Shown here in pieces: positions 24,161 through 37,564 of a DNA stretch of 64,000 nt; the first letter of the stretch is position 1, and each line of letters begins with the position of its first letter. The stretch covers positions 6,069,799-6,133,798 of the forward strand of contig NC_046641.1 in the NCBI RefSeq assembly GCF_900324485.2, given 5' to 3'. The DNA comes from Mastacembelus armatus (taxonomy: Eukaryota > Chordata > Actinopteri > Synbranchiformes > Mastacembelidae). The position numbers and the translations under genes are program-made. A model generated the notes under the pieces. That model saw only the letters and a list, made by a program, of their open reading frames with translations. It searched no databases and was not told the DNA's origin.

Positions 24161-27100
24161 TGGAGCAGTGGATAAACACAATTCTGTTTTCTTGTAATTA
24201 CTCGTCACAGTTGTGTCGAGCCTTACAAGTGCAGAGTGTCTGCTCTGACTGATGGGGTGGGGGTGTAATGTCCCCTCCATCCACACAAAAACAGTCCAGT
24301 TTTGGATTAACTTGTCCTGGCTCTCATGTCATAGTCCTTATACTGTAACTGTACCTGTCCAACATCTGCAAAGTCTTTCAGATCTTTATAATATGCTATA
24401 AGTTTAGCTACGTGCTCTGTGGACATTGTGGGTTTATTTTGCTTTGGTAAAAACTAGAAATAGTCTCTGCCATCTCTACAGCTTGGTACATCCTTAACTG
24501 CACAGACACAAAATTAACCTTTTGTCAACTGACATAAAAACACTGAAGCAGTTTCATTTGTAAGTATTTATGAGCTTCTTGTAATGTAATTTTCAAGCCA
24601 AGTTATTTTCTTTGAGGTAAAGAACAATACACTGTTACAGTCTTACGATCTGATGATTTATTTCATTATATGTAATGACACAAATGTGTTTGCAGAGCCA
24701 AAGGTGAGATCTTTACATATGTTGTTGTGTTCATCCAGCCATCAACCATTAAAAATAGTTATTTTATATCAATTGACTAATCATTTAAATTCGAACTAAT
24801 AGAGTGAAGTAAGGATTTTAAGTTGTTTTTTCTGAAAGTGATAAATGGTGTAACATGATTCCTTAAGGCACCATCTTGCCTGGCCTGTGTCACCATTACT
24901 ATAGAAATACATGCATACACAACAGTGCACATCAGCGCTCATGTTTTTGTGCCTGCTGTGGGTGAGCTTTTTGTATGGGTGACCTGATGGCTGGGTATCT
25001 TCTTGCTGTGATTTACGAGCTTCACTGTGTGGTCCAAACAGCATAAATCAACCAGGACTTTGAGCATTGTGGCCTTTGCTCAGAGCGCCACGTTGCACAG
25101 CACTTCGAAAGCCTCTTGCAGACCCTCTACTGCTGACTGTGTACATTCAGAAGAGGAAGCAATTGTCATGTAGATCAAATCATATGAGGAAACAGCTACA
25201 CTGTCCAGAAGAGCAACATGGATGAATGAAACGATGCTCTGCATGCACACACAAAAAAGAAGAGAGTTTGAATAAAGGGCATAGATTGGAAATAGAACAA
25301 AACATGAAATGTAATGTAGACTTCAATTGCATGTGGTGGAGTGTGGGGGGACAAGAGAACAGAAATGACCACAAGTGTAGATGCAAATACATTTTAGTTT
25401 CTAATACAGTTTTACCTCAGTAGGAAGGAAAAGTGAATACTACTATTCATTGTTTTGTAAAAGTCAGCAGATATTCAGGCTGGCTCAGTGTTTTTATTTT
25501 GGAAACAAAATATTTCCCAGAACAACCTATGAGGACCCTGTGAAACTTATTTTAGTGGATAGAGAAGACAAAAGAGAGATTAATTGTAAGGGCAGTAGTA
25601 GACTCTAAACAAGCTGATTAACAAAAGCTATTGAACTGCTGTCAAATTTGAAGCTGAGAGCAAATGTCCAGAGACTCCCTGTGACTCAGCGTCTGTTTGT
25701 TTAACGATGGCCATGCAGATGGAGGAGCTTGTGTGGCAGATGGGGGTGGTCATTGGGGCGGGTGACTCATTGTCTTCTGGAGTATGTGGGTGTCAATAAT
25801 AGGCATTATGTCAGTAAGCAGTCTACTTTAACCTTTAACCCCGCAAAACCTTTCCCTTAAAAATGTATCCATATTCCTGGTGACTTCTCAAACTCATGTG
25901 CTGGTGCAGTTCGTGGAAATAGAAATCAATCAGTGTCCAACAGTGATGTGGATTATTAAGTACAATCTTTTCAGTAGTGCTGCCTTTCAGTTCCTACTAA
26001 GAACAGATTGGCTTCTGTGATCAGTACCAACCCCCTTGCCCTTCCTTGTCAACAAACCTTTTCTCCATTTTCTCTATAAGAGCTCACAAATCTGACTTAA
26101 AAACATCAGAACCTGCTTTTGTCCCCTTACCATTTGTTTCTTCGAACAGTCATAGGCTGTAAAATTTGAGAAGCTGGAATCAGTGAATCTTGATATTTTT
26201 TGTGTATAAAATGCCTTAATGTGACTAATGCGTCATCAGATAGTTTCCAATTAATTTTCTGTCACATGATTAATTAACTAATCATTGCCACTATGACAGT
26301 CTCAAAAATGAATATATTTCCAAATAAAGCTGAAAGTGTCACAATAAGTGATGAAAAATTAAAAATAATAGGCAAAGCTGATTCCACTAATTCCAATGAG
26401 AGCAAGGATGAAAACTGCTGGATCCTTAAATGTCACTGTTTCATACATTCCTAGAGTATCTATACAAATATAAAATTTCTATTTGTATCAGAAATGATTT
26501 TAAGGTATTACATTTCTTTTGGAACGTTTAGTTGGATTTATTTACAACAAGTTAATCTTAGCACACTGTATATTCCCTCTGTGCAAAAATCACTGTTGTA
26601 ACTGTAAACCATGTCAAACGATTCAGCCTGTATTGTCCCACACTTCCATCCACCAAAGAGCTGACCTTGGCCTCATACACACAAGAGAGTTAGTACATTT
26701 AACAACATTATCTTGGCTGTTTCTTCTGTCATTTAGGGGGACTATGGAGACTTTTTAATATATTTTCAGAACAAACAGTACAAATGGGTTGCATAGTGTG
26801 TTTGACTTTACTGTAAACAGGTCGGATGTTTAGGAGAAATTCATCCAAAAGGTTATGTTTCCAGTTTGTGCCACTAACTAAAGTGACACACCAACCATGA
26901 GCCTGATTTAACATGAACCAGCACCAGTTTCAATAATTTTTACATTAGAAACATTTGTATTACAAGCTTAGGAGAACACTCTTTACTCAAATGTGTGCTT
27001 CTCTCTGTAACATACCAATCAATTATTTATGTCCTATTTGTACATGCATGGCTTACAACGTACATGCATGTCAGTTGGCTGTTACACAGTGGATTTTCTC

Positions 27101-27662
27101 ATGTGGAAGTGCAACGTGTAACAGGAGATGTGATATAGCTGGTCTTTGTTGCTTTTTATTCTTTGATGTCAGCTTTGGATATCAACCAGGTGGATCCAAA
27201 TGTAATGATACAGCTGCACTACATGCTGTGTATTGATAGAGGCACAAGTGGCACTGTGCCTCAGTGTAGGAATCAGTCACTGAAACAGACAATTAGGTAA
27301 ATTCAAGGAACATACACACTTAGAAAATTATAACTTACACCCCATTACGTTATTTGCATGTGATTGCAGTACAAATGTTTGTCTGACTGTGTATTTTCCA
27401 TCTATTGAACCTGCATCATATATACATGCAATACCTCCTTCCTCTCAGGTTGCTGGTGGGTGCAGGGACCTGAGGAGCAGAAGAGCTGTGCCATTCCCCC
27501 TTTTGTCCTCTCATGTCCTCCCCTGTGTGTATCCCTGTGCGATAGTGAACCCACACCCCCACCAGCCCCTGACCTGATCCCTCCTGTCCCACCTCCCTAC
27601 CTCCAGCCCAAAGCCTTCCTCTCAACCCATGCTTGGGACAAAGCCGACACACTGCCAGCCCA

Positions 27663-30600
27663 ATGACTGCCTGGATCGTCTTACCTGTCAGCCTGTCCGC
27701 CTTCTCCATCACGGGAATATGGATAGTGTGAGTTACAGGAAAAACCTGTCTGTGTTTTGTGTGCTGTCATATTGAAACATAATGTGTCAACATGATCAGC
27801 ACCTACAAAGAGAATTTGAAAAGAAGAATATGTTGATGTAAAAATATGTATTGATATATCCACACTGACAACTAGTGTTTGAGCACTGAATCACCATTTA
27901 TCATAAGCCAGTCTGGTGAGTCTGTTTGTTTCCTCATTGTTTGACACTTGACATTTCTGGTTCTGAATTATAGCGTGTTCTTCACCCCACAGATATGCCA
28001 TGGCTGTGATGAATCACCATGTTTGTCCAGTGGAGAACTGGTGAGAGATTTTATTCTGCTGAGCTGAGGAAACTGCCTCAAAACTTCTTTTTTTTTTTTA
28101 ATTTCAAAACTGAACGTGGTTTGATTTCACAGCTACCACAACTGAACTCATTGTGTCATTGTGTCACTGCTGCAGGTCTTACAACGTAACATGCACAGAG
28201 GAGCTGCCTCGACCAGGTTTCCCCAAGACATGCTGCACCATCCAGGACATCCCCCTCATCAGGTCTGCTGTTCCACCTCTCCTCCCCTCTGTGTTTCAGG
28301 CCTTTGTTTCTGCAGAGTATAAAAGCACTTTTGTGTCAGCGAAGGCCCTGAGGCATGAATTAGCACCTTGTTACGTTGTGTCTCTGACAGTCATTAACCC
28401 ACGCTTTGCATAAACTGCTTTTGTGTAATCCACAAATAAGCCTCTAACCGCAGGCAAGTACAAAAGCTGTCTTGTAAAAAGGCATCATGAGACTCACAGT
28501 TCACATATTAAATTATACTCTGTAGCTGTTCCTGTGTATGATGTGTGTCTGTGTCTGTGTCTGTGTAGGCAGAAATATTAATGGTACTGTATACCTCCTC
28601 GTTCTAATATAGAGTTGTTTTGTTTCCATATCATACAGTAAATGTGGCTCCTACCCTCCTGAAAGCTGCCTGTTCAGCCTGATCGGCAACATGGGAGCCT
28701 TCATGGGTAAGACTTTGATTTTACTGAATTCAAAACCACACACACACACTGTGAACAGGGTACTTTAAAAGGATTGATTCCATTGGCATGTCTCTACTGT
28801 AAATATGAAGTTATAGCTGAGAGGTGGAGGTGGAGGTGGAGGTGGAGGTGGAGGTGGAGGTGGAACTATCCCAGGTAAAGCTCACTGTTAAATTAAAAAC
28901 AATGCGGTTTTGGAGGGAGGCTATGTGATGAATTATTTCTGGGTTGAGAGTCGTGACGTCTTGATGTCTCCGTGAGGTTGCCAGTAGAGACTTCAGGAAG
29001 TGACGTCATCCAGAGAAGAGAAATGAGAAATAACTCCTCCATAAAACCACGACCTGCCATTTTTACACTTTTACCCTTTGGTTTTAATAAAGATTTGACA
29101 AACAAGGTAATTACTGTGAATTAAGCTTTGGAGGTTCAACTGGCAGTTTACTGAACTTTAGACATAAGCAGGTTTGCGGTTTCCACACTTTATACTAAGC
29201 TAGCTGTCTCCTGGCTGAAGCTTCATATTTAGCATACAAATATGAGTGGTACCAATCATAGATCAAGCATATTTCAAAAATGTGAAATTATTCCTTTTAA
29301 AAATATATCCAATTTGTTGATTATCATCTTGTCCATTACATTGTGGTGTAAGGGGGGGTATCAAAAGCAAACATTGTTAGTATCATTCTAATCTTGGTGG
29401 TTGAATCTGATTATATGCAGCCCACAGTTCAGAGGAACTAATACTGCTGTTTTCTGTGCTTTAATCAAAGCACAATTAATGGCTCAAGCTGAGGAGAAAG
29501 GTGTTTCTGTCCATTGTGTGTGGTTCCCAAAGACATAAGCCCGGCCTCCAGGAGATCCAGAGGAGCTTGAAATAGCCTGTGCTCTCTAATCAATAATAAA
29601 TGCGGTTTTCCTTCCACTTCCCCCACTCCCTCTCCCCTGCACATACCCTCCATGGCCTTCCTACAGCACAACTCCTGTCTTGTTTGTCACCACACTGTTC
29701 TGCCCCAATTTTGTGTTTCAGTTTTCCAGTCCTAATGGACTTTGTTTCTTATCTTACAGTTTAGTTTCTATATTTCCGTTGGTCCTTTTTTTTTTTTTCT
29801 CCTCAATGTACTGTATAATCTGTCTGGATGATTTAGTTCTGACCGTTGACTTCCTTCCTGTTGGTGGCTTGTAATGTTGATCTGACTCACTGTTTAAGGA
29901 CAGACAACATCATCAGGGTTTATATAGTGTTCACTGACGTTAATATGGCAAGAGTATTGTCCGTTATGCCAGCAGAGATGTCGTAATTGACAGAACACCC
30001 CTGGTTTGCGAGCAGTCAGAACTAATCAGCTAGTCGTCATATCAGCAGGGTGGGTGCAGTCACATGTCTGTTCATCAGCTGTAGACAAAACTATAAACAA
30101 ACAAGACCACCATGTTTAAACAAGGATTTTGAAATCTGAGAAAAAAGTCAAAATATGTAATACCCTCACAGTGTTGTAATTCAGTACAGAAGCAATGACC
30201 AGTTCCTTTTCCATTTTATAACTTCATTATCTGAATTATGTAAACCATGATCTGTTTTTCACCAGCCTACAAAGACTCATATCAAAAGGCTTTTGCAGTG
30301 GCACCGTGCAGTATTACTTGTATTGTAAGTGTGCATGTCTTTGCTTGTGTCCTGCAGTGGTGATGGTGTGCTTTCTGCGGTATGCCCAGGTGATTGAACA
30401 CAACCACCACTGCTGGGTTAACACTAGTGCTCTGGTGGCCGGCTGCACCAACGCTGTGGGGCTGGTCATGGTGGGCAACTTCCAGGTAAACATCAGCACA
30501 TAATCCATAGTCACTTAATTCAGATTTTAGGGACATTTTGTTTCTTTGTTGACCTCTGACAGCACATCCTCATCTGACAGGTTGATCACGCCAAATCTCT

Positions 30601-32030
30601 GCATTATGTTGGAGCCGGGGTGGCATTTCCAGCGGGGCTGCTGTTTGTGTGCCTGCAGTGTGTGCTCACTTACCGAGTGGCTGTGACTGCTCTCGACTAC
30701 TGGATGGCCCATTTCCGGGTGGCTCTGGCCGTGGGCGCTATGGTCTCCCTCACCCTCAGTATCCTTTACACGCTAGTGTGACATCCTTCAGAGGTAATTT
30801 TTAGGATGAAAATGTTTGGTTTATTATGACTTCTTATAAACATATATAATCAACTGACCTTTTGCACAACAGACATTTTGACATTATACAACAAAAGCAG
30901 GATGCTAATAATGACCGCCTCAGCCAGTTCAAGGGACCTGATATTGTCTGTGCACACTAGACTGGGACTGAGCCATCATTAAGATTATTGATTACCAAAG
31001 TTCCTTCAACTCAGTGTGTAAACACCTTTTTATAGATCTGCTAGTGAAGGACTCACAGGAAAATAGCTACCATTGCTGTTGTACAGACATGAGTTTCTCA
31101 TGTGGTGGTGTTCCAAATAAAGCAATAGGGAGTTGAGCTTGGATGTGTGACTGCCTGGTCTTTTTTGTGCTGCTCTGTTATCCCTGTAATGGCTCCATCT
31201 TCCATCCTGAGATCAGTGCACTAAATCCAATCAGGTAGTAGCATTCAGATAAAACACCAGTGACAGTATTCTGCTCCTTATCTACTAGCCTTGAGACAGT
31301 CCTGCACAAATATATGTTTGTCCTTCAGCACCGAGACAGGGCAACAAGGCCATGATTAAATCTGTCTGGGCCCCTTCTGCATTCTAGTGAAACCAACAGA
31401 AGGGTCTGTCCCATCTACCTCTGACGTCCACAACTCTTTCCTCCACAACGTCTTGTCCTTTGTTCCTCCTTATTATCTATAAGATAATGTTGGTGTGTTA
31501 CTGATGAACATACTACATTCTGTCATTCTGTATGTAAACCACCTGTCCAGTAAAGCTGCACCCATGATTAAGGAGGTTGTGATAGATCATTTTAATCCAA
31601 GCTAAAAAACGTTTATTCTATCATTCCTGTGGCACTATAGATTGTGTTAAATAGGAAAATGGGCTCTGCTTGTCTTCTTCATACGTGTACCCGAGATGTT
31701 TGTCCTCCTTAACTTGCCCTCCTCCCAGGCGGCATCTTCTTCATCCACGAGAGCTTCGTCCTGCAGCACGCAGCAGCTATCTGTGAGTGGGTCTTCACCG
31801 TGGACATCCTGGTCTTCTACGGCACCTTCACCTATGAGTTTGGCACCGTCACCAGCGAAACCATGATGGCAGGCTTGCAGCAGAGTCAGCACCATGGCTC
31901 AGGAGTTATCATGGGCCCCAGGGGCCGGGGTTCGACTCTAGGTGGGGCGACCAAAGGCCTGAAGTCCCCAGGAGGAAGCAGCACATCCACACATCTCAAC
32001 TGTACCCCAGAGAGCATAGCCATGTTGTAG
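27663..32030 (+). CDS. tmem150a: Transmembrane protein 150A (TMEM150/DRAM family)
   Basis: Plasma-membrane protein that, in mammals, works with the PI4KA-EFR3-TTC7 system in phosphoinositide supply. Seven coding exons: 27663-27727, 27993-28040, 28176-28262, 28639-28706, 30358-30485, 30581-30758, 31729-32030, giving 291 aa (human 271). It starts [20 protein letters not shown]; hallmarks are [48 protein letters not shown] and the tail [16 protein letters not shown]. About six hydrophobic segments are visible. The last exon has a Gly-rich insert ([19 protein letters not shown]) that makes it longer than the human protein. The donor at 30759 (A|GTATCC) is weak, but phase and protein identity support it. 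It faces rnf181 tail to tail. Confidence 0.94.
28822..28864. repeat. (GGTGGA)n hexamer array
   Basis: About seven near-perfect GGTGGA units in tmem150a intron 4 (between the exons ending 28706 and starting 30358). Likely length-variable. Confidence 0.9.
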
Positions 32031-34475
32031 CTGTGCATCACAGCCCAAAGGTCTGAAATGCCAGATGCTTGATGGGCTCTCCCGGGAAGGTAAGACGAGC
32101 GAGGCAGCATGTGGGGGTAGAGAGGAGGTTCTGATCACTGAACCTATACCAGGTTATACTGTCATATTTTTTTCCAATGTTGGTGCAAGCTCCTACAGTC
32201 AGATGTCCTGTTGCATTTCTGTAGCGATTCTGGAAGCAGGGCTGGCTGTATGGAGTCAGTTTGAGTACTGTAACCATGAATGGCTTTTGGCCGGTTCGTC
32301 ACTAGAGTAGGACATTTGAAGAATGAGAGGTTTTTAACTAATTGTTCATCACTGGTGTCTTGGTAGAAAAAGAAAGTTCCTCAAACCTTCAGAGTTTTCC
32401 CTCCTCCCCCAAATGCTCCTTCATGAACTGTCCAATGCTTCGCGCAGCCCACCTGTTTTGGCCTTTTGCTTCTCTCTGCACGGCACACTTTTTGAATGGG
32501 AGAATAAACATTTATGTTGGCATTTAAGTAGAAAATATCGAATGTTTGAGAAATTAATAGTTACTTATGTATTTTTTACAGGCTGTAGGTATATGGCCTT
32601 TTTAATCAATCAAGCATCAATTGTGTCAAATGAGAAAATGGCAGAAGTCCAGAATTTAAACTAACCATTTGATTTAGTTGCACAGATGGTTTGAATGCAA
32701 ATGTTGGTGTTTTTAATAATAGTTTCATGAATTAAGTATGTATGTATGTCAAACCACTATTGTTCTCAATGCAACAATTCATTTCATTGACGCTGAGTGC
32801 AGGATAGCTGCATATAAACCACTGTTGTGTTGTAACAGTTAGAACCACGTGCATCTCAGTCACTTTTAACTTGAGGTTGTTTGTTATTGTCCCACATGAT
32901 GCATGACATGATGATTTCTCCCTAACATTGACATTTCATGCTACTGTACCTTTTATTTCAACAATTTTCCTTTCCCAGGCAATAATCAATCATTTGAGGA
33001 TTTACACTCCCCTGGAGTGAATAATGCCTTTTCTGTGTGTTGGATTTGAACACATGGCTCCTTTTGCATTTACAATAATGACATTTAAAATCTTATAGTA
33101 AAAGTGGATGTTTGGAGGTAAAACTATAATTGACCTCACACATTCACAGAATAACACAGTTCTTGTTCATACACTGATTTGATTCCAGGCTGGACCCCTG
33201 GAGGCCTTATTTGAGTTTTCTGTTAATAGTGATGTGAAACTTTTTTATTGGCTGTTCACAGGATTTAACTGAGAGGTCAGTAGATGCTAGTAGACCTTGT
33301 GCCATAAACCCCATGACGTTACAATGGTGTCAGTTCTCAACTAGACCATACCACACAGGTTTTAGACTGAAATGAAAATGTGTAATAGATTTTGTATGAT
33401 TTCCAGTTGCAATAAAAATTATAATTACAGTTTTGAGCCAGACTGCCACAAACAACCACTGTTCAACGGAAAGCTTACTAATGCTACCCAGTTTTAATTT
33501 TTTGAGTGAGTGAGCTATTTCCCTGTGGTCCATTTGAGATGTTTCATAACACACAGACAGTATTCTGCCCTCTATGTAGTGTTAATACTTGTCTAACCAC
33601 TGGATGCCAGCAATACACATTTCTAAAGGGTCACATCACCTACCTCTTTATATTTTGTGGGTTTGATGTTGTTGAAAGACTAGAGTACCAACATGTTCTC
33701 CCTCTCCCAATGGTGTAAGGTACAGAGTGTTTAATGACAGGACAGTGGATTTGCTGTTACATGAAATGCGCAGTGTGGTGTTGGGTGAATTTTCTTTACT
33801 TTTCATGCAGATTATTTAACTTCCCATGTTTTCTGGGATGGCAGCAATCTTGTCTATTTCTGCAACTCTTTGCCAAAAAAAAAAAAAAGACTGTACTTCT
33901 CTGGAGTTTTGGTTGGTTCCCTGTGTCAGCGGAAGATGTATGAGTGCACTGTTTTAGCCTTATCCCTCGTACTGTGCCAGGGAAACATGTTTAAATCGTT
34001 TTGTTTTGTTTTTTAAACTTGTGTTGAGCTGTAGTCTATTTCACCACACTGTAACCAAGTCACAAAGTGACTACAAATGGCAGCTTGTTTGAGCCCTCAC
34101 ATGAAAGTTGGATTTATTCAGTAACAGCATGAATTCTACAAAACCATCTTCCATAAGCCAAACTTTTACAGCCTTTTTCTGTCGGTGTGCACTTCATTAA
34201 ACTTCAGTCATATGGTGTGTATGTTTGTCAGAGTCTGATATTGAAACAGGCTGCCTGAACTGTACATCAACACAGAAACTATAAAAATATATTAGTATCA
34301 TTTTCTTGATTTGAAAAATATGTAAAATAATGGTAATGGATGACAAGAGAAATCTCCAAAAACATGTTGACACAGATTTTGTTTCCTTTTATAAATTCTG
34401 TAAATATGTATGATTTGTCAATCATTTAGGTATTTTCATTTGAAAGAGATTTATATTGAAATATGAAATAAAAAT
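32031..34475 (+). terminator. tmem150a: tmem150a 3' UTR
   Basis: Long non-coding stretch after the TAG. AATAAA candidates are at about 33412 and 34466; the full-length form would give a 2.4-kb 3' UTR. No other gene was seen before rnf181; 34500-35750 is plain AT-rich sequence. Confidence 0.5.
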
Positions 34476-35764
34476 GATAAATTATTAGCAGATGGTTAGA
34501 GTGGTCTCTTATTTAAATCTGCCTTTCTTTCATTATAAACTGCAAAATTGTTAGTAATTATAAGCTACAAAACATATGTGAAGAAGTATGTGCCAGTAGA
34601 AAATGAATTGGAATAATTCGTAATTGAATGTGAATTGCTCAGCTTGAGTTACTACGCCGATAAACTGAATCTGAAAAGCTGCATTTGAAGTTGATTTTTT
34701 TTTTTTACTGAATTCCAGTAAGCTTGAAACTGAAATGGTGTTCACATCCAGTTTATGCAAATGACATAACTATATCTCTCCAACTCATTTTCTATGGAAA
34801 CATCCTTCTGTATTTACCAGGCAGGGACAGTCTAATATAAAAATGCATATTAAGAAGTGTAGAATAAAGTGTTTCAGACTTGCACCAGAGACCACAGGTC
34901 AGGATATCTTGACCTCTGCCGTTTCAGTTTTGACATTACTTCTCTTAACCTGTCTTTAACGAATGTCCAAAATATATGGAAGCATACACAGGACTATTCA
35001 TAGTATATATTTGCTGCATCATTGACATTCTCCCACATAATAAACATTACTTTAGTGGTAAAAAAAAACAGTTACAAAAGGCTGACTCTCATTTACAATA
35101 TGTTCCAGTCTGTAAATAATTGATGTTAATTAACACAAATGTGGGTCTTTTGTGTGTATTCAAAGCCCAAATATAGGAAAAAAAGAATAGAGATTGAACC
35201 GAAATGCTGTCAACAGCAAAGACATCTTACATTACACTAATTAACTAATCAAAAAAAAAAAGCATTGGTCCAACTTACAGATAAGTGACTTCAATTTTCA
35301 GTGACCTGATCACTTCTTCTGCATTTGCACTTTAATGGAAATTACAGAAATTGCACTGTCACTCTACCTGGAGTGATCACGCATTTTATTCCAGGATGGT
35401 CACCCCCATCACTGGCCATATGGTTATACCAGATAAATGAAGTCTAAATTAGGTATTTATTATTACACATTTGTAATAGTGGGTTTATTTAGACTTTATT
35501 TATTTAGGATTTGCCAACTATGCCTTTAATAGTTCTGTAGTCCTTTTTGCCAATTGGTAGATCTTGTAAATGCCAGACATCCCTGATATTTCTAACTCAT
35601 GGCTAAAAATATGAGGCAGAGAAAGATGTTATTTCCTGTCCCTGTGATTAGAATTACAATGTGTACAAAATAGCATGAATGCAGCAATATACATTTCCTG
35701 AATGTATCGTTTTCCCCTATATTTTTAGTCGAATAAAACGGTGCCACAAACTTGTACTATCATG

Positions 35765-36683
35765 TCATGTGTACATGGCACCATGTAGGTCCTCCAGCCT
35801 GTGCTCCCTCTGTTTTCTTCTTTCCTAGTGGACAAACAAAATTATTCATTTAGGGACTGATGCCATAAAAGATGAGGAACAATTGCACACTGGATTTATG
35901 TTTACAAACCTTGTCTTTCTTAAACTCCTCATATTCTGGATTGTCAGTTGGTAATTCAAGTCGGCACAGTGGACAGGAGTTAGTCTACGATTTAAAACAA
36001 CAAACAAACAAAAACAGAATCATTTTGGCACTTTTGTTGCAACATATTGTAGAACCAGACTTTCAAATTCACACACTTTACCTTGCCCAGCCAGGGCAGT
36101 ATACATCCTGAGTGGAAAAGGTGTTTGCAAGGCATTTCTCGAACCGTCTCCTGTTCCTCGAACTCCAGCAAACACACGGGACACTTAAGACCTTTGTCTG
36201 TGAGAAACAAGAAAGGTTTGCAGAATATGCCTTTACTGCAGCTGTATTCTTCACATCCACACAATGAGGGCCCACCAACTTTCCCTCAGCCTGTCTGTAA
36301 GCATGAGCTCTCCTTCTGCTATCATCAGTGTGTTGCACTAGATAAGTCAAACAGTTTTCATTTAATGTCTATCACCTGCTTGTTCTGGAGAAATGATGAC
36401 CACAGTGAGGGTCTGAACAGCAGTTTTGGCAGCTGGAGGCGGGAGACGCTGATCCCAGTCCGACAAGTCGAGCACCCCTGAGTCAAGTAAGTCCAAGCCC
36501 TGCATTAAAGACCTAAACACGAAGTCCATCGGTCTCTCAGACTGTAGAGCATTACAGAGTAAAGCCTGACTTGTCTCTGCAGTGTGTTCAGCCTCACCTG
36601 GCCAGTTCCAGCAGTGCATTCTGGCGATACTGCTCCTCAGGGTTGGTGGGCTCGCAGTCGTGTTCATCGAAGTAGGATGCCAT
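35765..36683 (-). CDS. rnf181: E3 ubiquitin ligase RNF181 (RING-H2)
   Basis: RING-type E3 ubiquitin ligase; the mammalian protein binds integrin alphaIIb and also acts in NF-kB and Hippo signalling. Five coding exons: 36683-36598, 36512-36376, 36197-36082, 35984-35910, 35824-35765, giving 157 aa (human 153). It starts [20 protein letters not shown]. The RING-H2 finger is complete: [26 protein letters not shown], then across the next splice [18 protein letters not shown]. The end is [10 protein letters not shown]. An acceptor (CTACAG) lies 19 nt before the ATG, so exon 1 is non-coding. Confidence 0.95.
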
Positions 36684-37305
36684 TCTGGTCCAGCTGAGTC
36701 CTCTGTAGATGAAGACACCTGGCAGACATATGGACATGCCGCTGAGGGGTTCACCCAGGACACATGAAGAGAAGGGACACCCCCACTAACAAGTGTGTTC
36801 TCCTTCATGCTTCTTCTGCAGTTTTCACCAAATTAAACGTAACAGGACCTTTTGAATACTGCAGGTATTGTTTAGCCATTAGTTTTCTCAGCCACAGCTG
36901 AGGAAGAAATGTGAGAGAACACACGTTCAATCCTATCGGCAGTAACATCACATCCCCACTTGTCTATAAAAGCTAATATGTTGATATTTAATATGAAGTT
37001 AAAATAGGACTCGGTTAAAGGACTACACATAGCAATAATAATAATAGCAATAACAATTGTTTCGCATTATACCTAAAAATGTATTCGTACCAAATACCAG
37101 TTTAAAAGTTCCGCTTATAAAAAAATGTTTGACCAAATAACCGGAACAAAAATGCAAATATGCTCAATAAGGGTTCAGTCTGTAATGAAGGACACACTCG
37201 AGGTTACTCTGAGCCGGCGGAGTGTTTGCTGCAGCCTCCATAGTCTCTAACCTGGACGAACAAAGTCACAAAAGTATAAAGTCACTTTTATCCAGCTCGA
37301 CTCAC

Positions 37306-37354
37306 CTGAGTGTTAGCGACAATAAACACTTGTCATTCTTCCGGGTATGACGTC
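37306..37354 (-). promoter_or_regulatory. rnf181: rnf181 promoter and non-coding exon 1
   Basis: A donor ACTCAG|GTGAGT (exon end 37306) marks a short first exon. Just upstream on - are an ETS-type CCGGAAG (37344-37338) and a CRE-like GACGTCAT (37354-37347), typical of TATA-less housekeeping promoters. A second possible donor (CAG|GTTAGA) lies near 37250. Confidence 0.5.
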
Positions 37355-37564
37355 GTTAACCACGTGGCTCTTTGCCCAATCACACTGTGGTTTCGCTACC
37401 TCTTTTTCGTTTGTGTCAATGTTGCGTTATCGCCGCCCACCGGTGAGGAGGTGTAACTGCGTCATGAACCTACTGACTGGACAGAAACAGCTTTTGACAC
37501 AAACACCTGCTTTACTGTCATGTCTTTAGCCTGCCAGGCTGAAACAGAAGCACCACTGTACAAA

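Noticed and set aside
36083-36481. 132-codon + strand open frame
   Set aside because: Antisense to rnf181 exons and crossing their introns; a shadow.
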